DNA of 6,479 nt, taken from contig JAKJAE010000018.1 of NCBI GenBank assembly GCA_022707665.1, forward strand, positions 11,048-17,526, written 5' to 3'. Positions 1 through 6,479 of the stretch are shown here, one piece after another. Made by a program: the position numbers and the translations under genes. Each line of letters opens with the position of its first letter. Within the stretch, counting starts at the first letter, position 1. The notes beneath the pieces are model-generated. The model was not told the DNA's origin. It saw nothing but the letters and a program-made list of their open reading frames with translations, and did no database searches. Source of the stretch: Chloroflexota bacterium (GTDB taxonomy: Bacteria > Chloroflexota > Anaerolineae > B4-G1 > SLSP01).

Positions 1-1722
1 TGGGGCAGCAAGACAGCAGGTCATCCCGAGTATGATGCGGATCTGGGCATCGAGACGACGACGGGTCCACTGGGCCAGGGATTTGGAAATGGTGTCGGAA
101 TGGCTATCGCTGCACGGCACATGGCAGCCCGTTTCAACCGGCAGGGCTTCGCCCTTTTTGATCACTGGGTTTATGCCATCGTCTCCGACGGTGATCTGAT
201 GGAAGGGGTATCGCAGGAGGCCGCGTCGCTGGCAGGCCATCTGGGTCTTGACCGCATCATCTGCTTCTATGACCAGAACGGGATCTCCATTGAAGGGTCC
301 ACCAACCTCGCCTTCACCGAGGACGTCCCTGCCAGGTTCCAGGCCAACGGCTGGCACGTTCAGACTGTGGATGGTCACGACACCGACGCGATCGACTCGG
401 CCATCCGTGCAGCGAAGGCCGCCAAAGGGAAGCCGCATCTCATCGCGTGTCGAACCCACATTGCGTTCGGCAGCCCCAGCTTCCACGACAGCGCCGAAGC
501 TCATGGGGCGCCTCTGGGTGAAGCAGAAGTCCAGGCTACCAAACGGGCCCTCAACTGGCCCTCGATGGAGCCCTTCTGGCTTCCCGATGATGTCGTTGCG
601 GCCTACCGCATCGCTGGCCCTCAGGGCGAGCGCGCAGAAGCACTCTGGCGTGATCAGTTGACCAGCTATGAGCAGACCTATCGTGAAGAGGCACGGGAAC
701 TCCGACGCGTCCTGAGCGGCAAACTGCCGGAGAACTGGATCATGGCCTTACCACGGTTCGGGCCTGACGACAAACCGATGGCCACCCGGGCTGCGTCTGG
801 CAGAGTCCTTGAGTCGCTCGCCACCGTGATACCGGAGCTTGTTGGGGGCTCTGCCGATCTTGCACCCTCGACACGCACTTATCTGAGCGGGTTCGGCGAT
901 TTCTCAAGGGAGTCGCCACAGGGCCGCAACTACCACTTTGGCGTCCGTGAGCACGGCATGGGCGCAATACTCAATGGAATGACGCTCTATGGGGGCCTTC
1001 GCCCCTACGGATCCACGTTTCTGGTGTTCTCTGATTACATGCGGCCATCGGTGCGGCTAGCAGCCCTTATGGGCCTGCCGGTTATCTATGTCTGGACGCA
1101 TGACTCGATCTTCGTCGGTGAGGATGGCCCAACGCACGAGCCTATCGAACAGCTGATGTCGTTGCGTCTGATCCCCAACCTAACAGTTATCCGCCCTGCC
1201 GATGCCAACGAGACGGCGGCCGCGTGGAAGATCGCTCTGGAACGCAGCGACGGCCCGACCGCCCTGGTGTTGTCACGGCAGAACCTTCCAACGCTGGCAG
1301 AGACTGTGGACAGGGCACTGGAGGGTGTGGCACGTGGCGCCTACGTACTCAGTGAATCGCCTCTCGACCGCGTCGACATCATTCTGATCGCCACGGGCTC
1401 TGAAGTTGGCGATGCGCTGGAGGCACAGAGACTGCTCCAAAAACAACGTGTCGGCGCACGGGTCGTTAGCGCGCCGTCCTGGTCGCTCTTCGACGAGCAA
1501 CCTCTTTTCTACAAGCTCAATGTGTTGCCCACCCATATCATCAGGCGCCTGGCCATTGAAGCGGGCACACCAATAGGGTGGGAGCACTACGTGGGTAGCT
1601 ATGGCGCCGTCGCGGGCATCAACCGCTACGGTGCCTCAGCCCCGGCAGCGCGTCTTAAGGAAGAGTATGGCCTTACAGCAGAGCGCATCGCAGAGCAGGC
1701 GCAGAAACTCATGGCGGAGTAG
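1..1722 (+). CDS. tkt: Transketolase, 5'-truncated by the window edge
   Basis: Thiamine-diphosphate enzyme that moves two-carbon ketol units between sugar phosphates (xylulose-5-P, ribose-5-P, erythrose-4-P) in the cytosol. The frame is open from base 1 to TAG at 1720-1722, giving 573 codons. Against E. coli TktA, recalled from memory, about 92 N-terminal residues are missing, including the first two substrate/cofactor histidines. Visible landmarks, numbered from base 1: H8 in GHPEY, the [10 protein letters not shown] stretch, the diphosphate/metal motif SDGDLMEG (D63) with its partner N93, H168 in HGAPLG, catalytic glutamate E317 in VREHGM, cofactor-ring F340, H367 in THDS, D375 and H379 in GEDGPTH, and R426 in LSRQN. 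All sit at a steady offset of 92-94 from the E. coli positions, so the enzyme looks intact and active. The C-terminal domain is complete. The remaining start lies upstream. Related thiamine enzymes such as DXP synthase are excluded by these motifs. Confidence 0.97.
   Translation, partial: WGSKTAGHPEYDADLGIETTTGPLGQGFGNGVGMAIAARHMAARFNRQGFALFDHWVYAIVSDGDLMEGVSQEAASLAGHLGLDRIICFYDQNGISIEGSTNLAFTEDVPARFQANGWHVQTVDGHDTDAIDSAIRAAKAAKGKPHLIACRTHIAFGSPSFHDSAEAHGAPLGEAEVQATKRALNWPSMEPFWLPDDVVAAYRIAGPQGERAEALWRDQLTSYEQTYREEARELRRVLSGKLPENWIMALPRFGPDDKPMATRAASGRVLESLATVIPELVGGSADLAPSTRTYLSGFGDFSRESPQGRNYHFGVREHGMGAILNGMTLYGGLRPYGSTFLVFSDYMRPSVRLAALMGLPVIYVWTHDSIFVGEDGPTHEPIEQLMSLRLIPNLTVIRPADANETAAAWKIALERSDGPTALVLSRQNLPTLAETVDRALEGVARGAYVLSESPLDRVDIILIATGSEVGDALEAQRLLQKQRVGARVVSAPSWSLFDEQPLFYKLNVLPTHIIRRLAIEAGTPIGWEHYVGSYGAVAGINRYGASAPAARLKEEYGLTAERIAEQAQKLMAE
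1713..1719 (+). promoter_or_regulatory. Ribosome binding site for the DUF2723 gene
   Basis: GGCGGAG lies inside the last transketolase codons, with its GGAG core at 1716-1719, seven bases before the ATG at 1727. It decides the start of the next gene and implies that ribosomes ending on transketolase restart there (translational coupling). Confidence 0.65.
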
Positions 1723-1726
1723 CCCT

Positions 1727-4327
1727 ATGCCTGAGCTTCCCGGGAGCGCGCGGACAAACGGAGTCCGGCCAGGGCTCTTCACCACTGAGCACCGATTCGA
1801 GAGGCTGTGGTTACCCGCACTCTGGCTGTCAGCCTTCCTTGTATATGCCAGTACCACGGCTCGGGATATCCTGCCAGCGGATAGTGGCGAGTTCCAGCTC
1901 ATTGCTGCGGGCTGGGGGATCGGTCACCCTCCCGGCTATCCCCTCTACACGGTCGTTTCGGCGCTCTGGGTTCGGTTGGTGGCAATAGGAACACTGCCCT
2001 ATCGTGCCAATATGCTGAGTGCAGCACTGGCAGCCTCGACAGTGGCAGTCCTGGCAAAGGCCATCGCCCTATGGGCAACTGCGCACGGTGCCACACCGCA
2101 GCGCGCCCGCGGCGGGGGGACACTCGCCGCCCTGGCCCTGGGAACCGCGTCCACCTTCTGGGCACAGGCGACGACTGCCAACATCCGCATGCCGACGATG
2201 CTATTCGTGAGCCTGGGCTATCTTGCTCTGGCACGGTACAAGGTTTCAGCTGACATTCCCAGACGCCGGCAGCAGGCGCTCATAGAGCTGGCCATTGTGG
2301 CCGGCCTCGGCGTGGGACATCATCCGTCCCTGGCTTTTGTCGCCGTGGGCTGGCTGGTCTATCTGCTCTGGCTGTCACCCCGGTTGCTCATCCAACCCCA
2401 GAACTGGTCCCGAGCTGCCCTCGTTGCAGCCATGGCGTGGTTACTTCCACAGCTCTATCTTCCCGTGCGTGGAGCCATGCAGGATGTTCCACTCAACCCG
2501 GGTGGACTCTTATCGTGGCAGGGGTTCTGGGATCACGTGCTAGCTCGCGGCTTCGGCGGCGATATGCTCGCCTATGCGACGTCCGGCGATCTGGCCCTGC
2601 GGGTGCCACTGCTGCCTACACTCTTCCGCATGCAGTTCCCGGCACTGGTCCTTATCGCTATTGCGGTTGGCTGGTTGTGGCTACTCCACCGCGACCGCGG
2701 CATAGCGCTGTCATTGCTCACGGCATGGTTAGTGCAGACCTTCGTGACCGTCACCTACCGTGCGCCCCAGACAGTCGAGTACTTGATGCCGGCCTACGTC
2801 CCGATGGCACTGGCGCTTGGCCTGGCCGTAGCCTTGAGGCCCACGCCGAGATCGGCAGCACTGCGCCGCCTGACCACCGCAGCTGCGCTGATCGTCCCCA
2901 TCTCTCTGGCGCTACAGCTTCCTGGTCACGTCCGGGACTTCGCCACGCTCGCCGCTGACACTTCGATCCGTGCCAGAACCACGCCACTTCTTGAGCAGGC
3001 CTCATCGGGTGCCACGATCCTGGCGGACTGGCACTGGGCCACGCCTCTGTGGGTACTCCAGGCTGTCGAGAGCCTCGCGCCTGATGTCACAGTCACCTAC
3101 GTCTACCCCGAGGAAGGTCGTACCTACGAAGATGTGTGGTACGCACGTGCGAAGGCCGTAGGTGACGCAGCGCTGTTCACAACTCACGCATACGCGTGGG
3201 ACGAGTGGGCCGCTGCTCCCGTGGGCGGTGGCTATCGGCTCTATCCACGGCCCCTGACAGATCTCCCCGTCGAACTTGGCTTCTCACCCACCGGCGCCAT
3301 CCTTGGACCGGTGCGCCTTCTGGGCACCCGATGGTCGGGGGTTGCCCAGCCGGGGGCCACACTTGAGCTTCAGCTAGCCTGGCAGGCCGTTGGTCCTCAG
3401 GAGCCAGCGCCATCGTTCGCGACACGCCTATGGGATCTGCAGGGCACGCTGATCTCCACAGCCGATCGCTCTCTCGATAGCCGGGCACTTGATGGCGAGG
3501 TCGGCTTCGCTACCCTGGTCCACCAGATACCCGTCGACCGGTGCAGCCCAGTTCTCGTCGCCACTGTAGGGGTCTACACCGTCTCTGAGGCCGGGTTTGA
3601 GGATCTGGGGGTTGTCTCACTCCCGCCCATTGAGGGCAACTGCACCTACCCCACCCTGCCTGCCGAGCGGATATGGCCGGGCGTGGTCCTCGATGGCGGG
3701 CCATTCCTGCGCGGTATCGACTACGACGTCCGGGGCGACGGTACGGGACAGGCCTACGTGCACTGGTGCGGACCGGGAGCTCCTGTTGTAGTCGAACAGA
3801 GCGACACCAGACTCGCGGTCGAGGCATTGGGCTGGGGCCAATGCCGGACTGTCGAACTGCCGATCAACGCGCTGGACTCACCGCAGATCGCACTTTCCCG
3901 ACCGGACGGCTCGTCCGCGAGGCTGGTGTCCTTACCTCTCCCCGCGCCGAAACCCGGTGAGCGGTATCTACCCTTCGGGACCCACATGGTTCTGGTTGGC
4001 GAGAAGCTTACCTTGGACGGCGAACAAGACGCGCTCCTGACACTCAGGTGGCGTACAGCTGCGCCACAGGTGGACGACTATGCAGTAAGCACCCGCCTGC
4101 TGGATGCTGACGGAACATGGCTCGGCATGCACGATATCCAGCCTGGGCTGGGCGCAATCCCGACCCTGAAATGGGTGACTCGAGGCGACTTGGTGCGTGA
4201 CCCCCATCCCTTCACAGAACTGGAGGCTCAGCCTCGCCAGCTATCCATTGCTGTCTATGAACGGTTCCGCCTGACACCACTACGTAGTGCACAGGGTGAC
4301 GTCACGACCCTCGAATTGCCCGAGTAA
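1727..4327 (+). CDS. DUF2723/TMEM260-like membrane glycosyltransferase candidate
   Basis: An 866-residue protein of the DUF2723 family. The human relative TMEM260 is a protein O-mannosyltransferase of GT-C type; sugar donor and acceptor here are unknown. The family signature is clear: D52-S-G-E55 in the first exterior loop (the acidic residues expected to be catalytic), HPPGYPLY at 67-74, GVGHHPSL near 195-202 and LYLPVRG at 243-249. About ten hydrophobic segments lie between residues 27 and 402, the first acting as a signal anchor and the last few near 305-324, 327-348, 356-376 and 383-402. The rest (about 405-866) is soluble and probably exterior: a DWHW-containing segment near 434-437, then two related beta-type modules (about 519-640 and 748-866). 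All four cysteines (606, 639, 681, 706) lie in this tail. The ATG at 1727 is chosen because it is 4 bases past the transketolase stop with GGAG in front. An upstream ATG at 1601 would add 42 Arg/Ser-rich residues overlapping transketolase and is unlikely. Family confident; enzymatic role inferred. Confidence 0.85.
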   Translation: MPELPGSARTNGVRPGLFTTEHRFERLWLPALWLSAFLVYASTTARDILPADSGEFQLIAAGWGIGHPPGYPLYTVVSALWVRLVAIGTLPYRANMLSAALAASTVAVLAKAIALWATAHGATPQRARGGGTLAALALGTASTFWAQATTANIRMPTMLFVSLGYLALARYKVSADIPRRRQQALIELAIVAGLGVGHHPSLAFVAVGWLVYLLWLSPRLLIQPQNWSRAALVAAMAWLLPQLYLPVRGAMQDVPLNPGGLLSWQGFWDHVLARGFGGDMLAYATSGDLALRVPLLPTLFRMQFPALVLIAIAVGWLWLLHRDRGIALSLLTAWLVQTFVTVTYRAPQTVEYLMPAYVPMALALGLAVALRPTPRSAALRRLTTAAALIVPISLALQLPGHVRDFATLAADTSIRARTTPLLEQASSGATILADWHWATPLWVLQAVESLAPDVTVTYVYPEEGRTYEDVWYARAKAVGDAALFTTHAYAWDEWAAAPVGGGYRLYPRPLTDLPVELGFSPTGAILGPVRLLGTRWSGVAQPGATLELQLAWQAVGPQEPAPSFATRLWDLQGTLISTADRSLDSRALDGEVGFATLVHQIPVDRCSPVLVATVGVYTVSEAGFEDLGVVSLPPIEGNCTYPTLPAERIWPGVVLDGGPFLRGIDYDVRGDGTGQAYVHWCGPGAPVVVEQSDTRLAVEALGWGQCRTVELPINALDSPQIALSRPDGSSARLVSLPLPAPKPGERYLPFGTHMVLVGEKLTLDGEQDALLTLRWRTAAPQVDDYAVSTRLLDADGTWLGMHDIQPGLGAIPTLKWVTRGDLVRDPHPFTELEAQPRQLSIAVYERFRLTPLRSAQGDVTTLELPE
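4278..4289. repeat. Perfect 12-bp palindrome, candidate operator
   Basis: CACTACGTAGTG is its own reverse complement. It lies in the last codons of the DUF2723 gene, 26 bases before the candidate -35 of the GAF gene. A 12-bp palindrome is expected once or twice by chance in a window this size, so only its position beside a second palindrome and a promoter gives it weight. Confidence 0.4.
4296..4305. repeat. Perfect 10-bp palindrome, candidate operator
   Basis: GTGACGTCAC is its own reverse complement. It is 6 bases after the 12-bp palindrome, with centres 17 bases apart, and ends 10 bases before the candidate -35. The half sites GTGAC/GTCAC could suit a dimeric regulator binding just upstream of RNA polymerase. 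No specific regulator can be named. Confidence 0.4.
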
Positions 4328-4343
4328 TGCCCGGTGCTACAAT
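4316..4343 (+). promoter_or_regulatory. Candidate promoter for the GAF sensor gene
   Basis: The -35-like TTGCCC (4316-4321, four of six consensus bases) is followed by a 16-base spacer and the -10 TACAAT (4338-4343, five of six). TG at 4335-4336 makes an extended -10. The -35 overlaps the end of the DUF2723 gene. Transcription would begin near 4350, giving a leader of about 29 bases before the ATG at 4379. This is the only good sigma-70-type match I noticed beside a gene start in the window. Confidence 0.55.
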
Positions 4344-4366
4344 GTCGCCTGAGCACCTAGTACCGG
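4331..4366 (+). repeat. Overlapping inverted repeats between the two genes
   Basis: CCGGTGCT (4331-4338) can pair with AGTACCGG (4359-4366), 8 pairs with one G-U and a 20-base loop. Alternatively GGTGCT (4333-4338) pairs perfectly with AGCACC (4352-4357), with a 13-base loop. The two hairpins share the left arm and exclude each other. The longer one takes the first two G bases of the Shine-Dalgarno sequence, and the left arm overlaps the -10. There is no T run, so this is not an intrinsic terminator. Transcripts starting near 4350 would lack the left arm; only read-through RNA could fold this way. Confidence 0.3.
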
Positions 4367-4370
4367 AGGG
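4365..4370 (+). promoter_or_regulatory. Strong Shine-Dalgarno for the GAF sensor gene
   Basis: GGAGGG sits 8 bases before the ATG at 4379, which is near-ideal spacing. It fixes this ATG as the start over internal ones such as M42. An in-frame TAG at 4358-4360 also rules out any start further upstream. Confidence 0.8.
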
Positions 4371-4378
4371 ATTGCCTC

Positions 4379-6479
4379 ATGGATAGACAGTCATGGTCGA
4401 CCCGGTCCACCGCGCCACCCCCAGACCGGACACCATCGGGGCGCGCTCGATGGCTGCAACCGTTGGTGCGATTGCTCCTGTTCGGACTTGCACTCTGGTC
4501 CATGGCCGCTCTCTTCGAAGGCAGCCTCACAACGAGACGCCCTCTCACCCTCGCTGCCGGTGCACTCGCCGTAGGGGCTGTCGCCTGGCTCACCCAGGTC
4601 GGCCTGATGGCCCTATCCCGGTCGCCCCGGCTGGGCTCTCGCTATGAGGCCATCATCGCCCGCGCCAGAGCGGAGTTCGAGCGCTGCGCTGCACAGCCAG
4701 GCGCCTTCGAGATGATCGCTAACGCCCTGCGAAACGCCGTTGAGGAAGCACTGCAACCGGCAGCACTTGAGGTAGCGGTATACCACACACGCAGCGAGCA
4801 CTACGTACTCTCCGATGGGCCAGGGCACAGTGTTGGCACGAACGAATTGAGTGAATGGCTGGATCGCCAGCCGGTTGCGTCTCCGATCTCGATGGGTGAC
4901 GAAGGCCTCCCAACCCAGATAGCTGCAGCTCGGGGCCGTGGTGTGCGATTCATCGTCCCATTGGGTCGCATGGGATGGGTTGGCCTCGGAGAGCGACGTC
5001 AAGGCGGTACGTACAACCGAGCCCAGCGCGACGCCCTACAACGCCTGTCCCGTACGGCATCGGCCGCACTCGAGCAGGCATCGCTGCTCGAAGCGCAGCA
5101 TCAGCGGACCAATGAGTTGCAGGTCCTTTACTGGATTGCACAGGCGGCAAACTTCTCTACCGGGATCGACGACATGCTTGAGCTTGTCTACACCCAGCTC
5201 AAGCGAGCTATGCGCCTGCCGAGTTTCTACATTGCACTCCAGGATCCGGGCCTGGACACCCTCTGCCGCACCTTTCACATCGAGGATGATGAGCGCCAGC
5301 CTGGCGGAGAGACGTGGCCAGTGGGCGAGGGATTGACAGGCCTCATCTTGCAGAACGCCATCACCATTCGCACCGATGACTACGCTGCGGAGTGTGCACG
5401 CCACGGCGTTCGCCCGACAGATACCGAGGAAATTCGGGCATGGATGGGGACCGCGCTCACGGCCGAAGACAAGCGCATCGGCGTGATGGTCGCCTCTACC
5501 CGCGACCCCGACATGCACTTTTCGCAGGCCGAGGAAGACCTCTTCGTCACCGTAGCCGCCTATACTGCAGCAACACTGGAGCGGCGCAACCTCTATGAGA
5601 GACTCGAGTCGCGCGCCCGCGAGCTAGCGACGCTCTACGAGATCGGTAACCTTCTGGCCTCCAGCCTGGACCTGGATGAGGTGCTCGACCTCGTTGTCCG
5701 ACAGGCAGCCGAACTGCTAGGCTCTGAGGCGGGCTCACTCCTATTGCTTGACGAGGAGTCTGGGGATCTTGTCTTCCGCATTTCCAGTGGTCCAGCAGGA
5801 ACGAAGCTTGTGGGCTTGCGGATTCCAGCAAACAAGGGCATAGCCGGCGCAGCGTTCACTGAAAATCGCCCGATCATCAGCTCTGACTCGCGCCAGGATT
5901 CGCGTTGGTATGCACAGTTTGACTCCCGGGCCGACTTCGTCACCCGCTCGCTCATCGCCGTGCCGCTCAATGCACGCGGCAAGACAATTGGCGTGCTCGA
6001 GGTAGTGAACCGACAGGGTCCATTGCCTTTCACATCACAGGACAGCGAGCTGCTACTCTCGTTTGCCGCCCAGGCCGCCATCGCCATTGAGAACGCACGC
6101 CTGTTCACGATGACAGATCAAGCGCTGCAGGCCCGAGTCGAGGAGTTGACCACGATCCAGGTGATCGATCGCCAACTCAATGCAACGCTGGAATACAATG
6201 CGGTGATGGAGCAGACGCTGGCCTGGGCCCTGCGCATCACGGGAGCATCGACCGGTGCCATCGCCGCACTGCAGCAGGAAGATGGGGGAACGCGTGGCCT
6301 GCGCTTTCTGGCCCAGCAGGGCTACGGCGATGCACTGCAGGACAGCACCGCCGGTGGCCAACTCTGGCCGCTCAGCCGTGGCTTGATCGGACGGACAGTG
6401 GCGCTGGGAACAACGACACTCATCACTGACGTTGCGCAAGACGCCCACTACATCGCCATCAAACCAGGGATGCAAGCCC
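4379..6479 (+). CDS. Membrane-anchored multi-GAF sensor protein, 3'-truncated
   Basis: The frame stays open for 700 codons from ATG 4379 to the window edge. The N-terminus has a basic, proline-rich stretch (1-28) and two hydrophobic helices (about 29-46 and 56-79) joined by a short loop, so nearly all of the protein should face the cytoplasm. Four GAF-type modules follow. GAF1 (about 105-225) is divergent, with the core FIVPLGRMGWVGLG. GAF2 spans about 245-400. GAF3 (about 415-577) is the most typical, with SLDLDEVLDLVV, KGIAGAAF, IAVPL and GVLEVVNR, ending in AAIAIENARLF. GAF4 begins at about 588 and is cut. Each module starts with a helical linker of the type EL-x-x-L/I, as in tandem-GAF sensor chains. 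GAF domains bind small ligands or relay signals. The output (histidine kinase, GGDEF, SpoIIE-like phosphatase or other) is not in view, so no enzyme activity is assigned. No RNA-polymerase or DNA-binding motif is seen so far. Confidence 0.88.
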   Translation, partial: MDRQSWSTRSTAPPPDRTPSGRARWLQPLVRLLLFGLALWSMAALFEGSLTTRRPLTLAAGALAVGAVAWLTQVGLMALSRSPRLGSRYEAIIARARAEFERCAAQPGAFEMIANALRNAVEEALQPAALEVAVYHTRSEHYVLSDGPGHSVGTNELSEWLDRQPVASPISMGDEGLPTQIAAARGRGVRFIVPLGRMGWVGLGERRQGGTYNRAQRDALQRLSRTASAALEQASLLEAQHQRTNELQVLYWIAQAANFSTGIDDMLELVYTQLKRAMRLPSFYIALQDPGLDTLCRTFHIEDDERQPGGETWPVGEGLTGLILQNAITIRTDDYAAECARHGVRPTDTEEIRAWMGTALTAEDKRIGVMVASTRDPDMHFSQAEEDLFVTVAAYTAATLERRNLYERLESRARELATLYEIGNLLASSLDLDEVLDLVVRQAAELLGSEAGSLLLLDEESGDLVFRISSGPAGTKLVGLRIPANKGIAGAAFTENRPIISSDSRQDSRWYAQFDSRADFVTRSLIAVPLNARGKTIGVLEVVNRQGPLPFTSQDSELLLSFAAQAAIAIENARLFTMTDQALQARVEELTTIQVIDRQLNATLEYNAVMEQTLAWALRITGASTGAIAALQQEDGGTRGLRFLAQQGYGDALQDSTAGGQLWPLSRGLIGRTVALGTTTLITDVAQDAHYIAIKPGMQA

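Noticed and set aside
184..207. Serine in place of the first glycine of the GDG thiamine-diphosphate motif in transketolase
   Set aside because: As I recall, SDGDLMEG is a common form in bacterial transketolases; the metal-binding aspartate and asparagine are both present, so this is not a defect.
1601..1726. Upstream ATG that would extend the DUF2723 protein by 42 residues
   Set aside because: The extension overlaps conserved transketolase C-terminal codons, is Arg/Ser/Gln-rich without family similarity, and lacks as good a ribosome binding site as the ATG at 1727.
2744..2754. GTGACCGTCAC, resembling the GTGAC/GTCAC palindrome near the sensor promoter
   Set aside because: It is deep inside the DUF2723 gene, encodes a conserved-looking Val-Thr-Val-Thr membrane stretch, and no promoter is nearby.
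2437..2958. Plus-strand open frame of 173 codons inside the DUF2723 gene
   Set aside because: The main frame here encodes conserved DUF2723 membrane segments such as LYLPVRG; the alternative reading has no recognisable content.
4328..4378. Intrinsic terminator between the DUF2723 and GAF genes
   Set aside because: Inverted repeats exist but no T run follows, and the loops are long (13 or 20 bases).
4393..5336. Plus-strand open frames at 4393-4647 and 4938-5336
   Set aside because: They run in other frames across the GAF gene; the translations are Arg/Ser/His-rich and lack family features, whereas the 4379 frame gives coherent membrane and GAF segments.
5036..5518. Minus-strand open frame of 160 codons
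   Set aside because: It lies fully opposite the GAF2 coding frame, has no recognisable domain and is typical of antisense openness in GC-rich genes.
5635..6475. Two overlapping minus-strand open frames (5635-6108 and 6053-6475)
   Set aside because: They are opposite the convincing GAF3/GAF4 coding frame and have low-complexity Ser/Arg/Ala content with no domain signal.

Overview
The window carries three genes on the + strand, packed head to tail with almost no spare DNA: the last ~86% of a transketolase gene (1-1722, 5' end outside the window), a complete gene for a large DUF2723/TMEM260-like polytopic membrane protein (1727-4327), and the first 700 codons of a membrane-anchored multi-GAF sensor protein (4379-6479, 3' end outside the window). 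No RNA gene, mobile element, CRISPR array or integration scar was seen. I also found no clear undescribed multi-gene system.

The DNA is GC-rich. The gene styles suggest a member of the Chloroflexota (for example Anaerolineae, Caldilineae or Chloroflexia relatives): a DUF2723 membrane protein with a long two-module beta-type exterior tail, a sensor with a chain of GAF domains, and an extended -10 promoter of the form TGCTACAAT. This assignment is inference from family style, not from a marker gene.

Layout. Transketolase ends at 1722 and the DUF2723 gene starts 4 bases later, with its ribosome binding site inside the last transketolase codons, so the two are very probably one transcript and translationally coupled. 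The DUF2723 gene ends at 4327. A compact control region follows, covering the last ~50 bases of that gene and the 51-base gap (4278-4378). It holds two perfect palindromes (12 and 10 bp), a -35/extended -10 promoter candidate, overlapping inverted repeats and a strong Shine-Dalgarno sequence. The GAF gene therefore probably has its own regulated promoter, although read-through from upstream is not excluded because no terminator is visible.

Functionally the three products do not form an obvious pathway. Transketolase is central carbon metabolism, in the pentose phosphate or Calvin-type sugar interconversions. The DUF2723 protein is a likely GT-C type glycosyltransferase acting at the outer face of the membrane. 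The GAF protein is a signal receiver whose output domain lies beyond the window edge. The most noteworthy points are the palindrome cluster in front of the GAF gene and the duplicated, cysteine-bearing exterior region of the DUF2723 protein.
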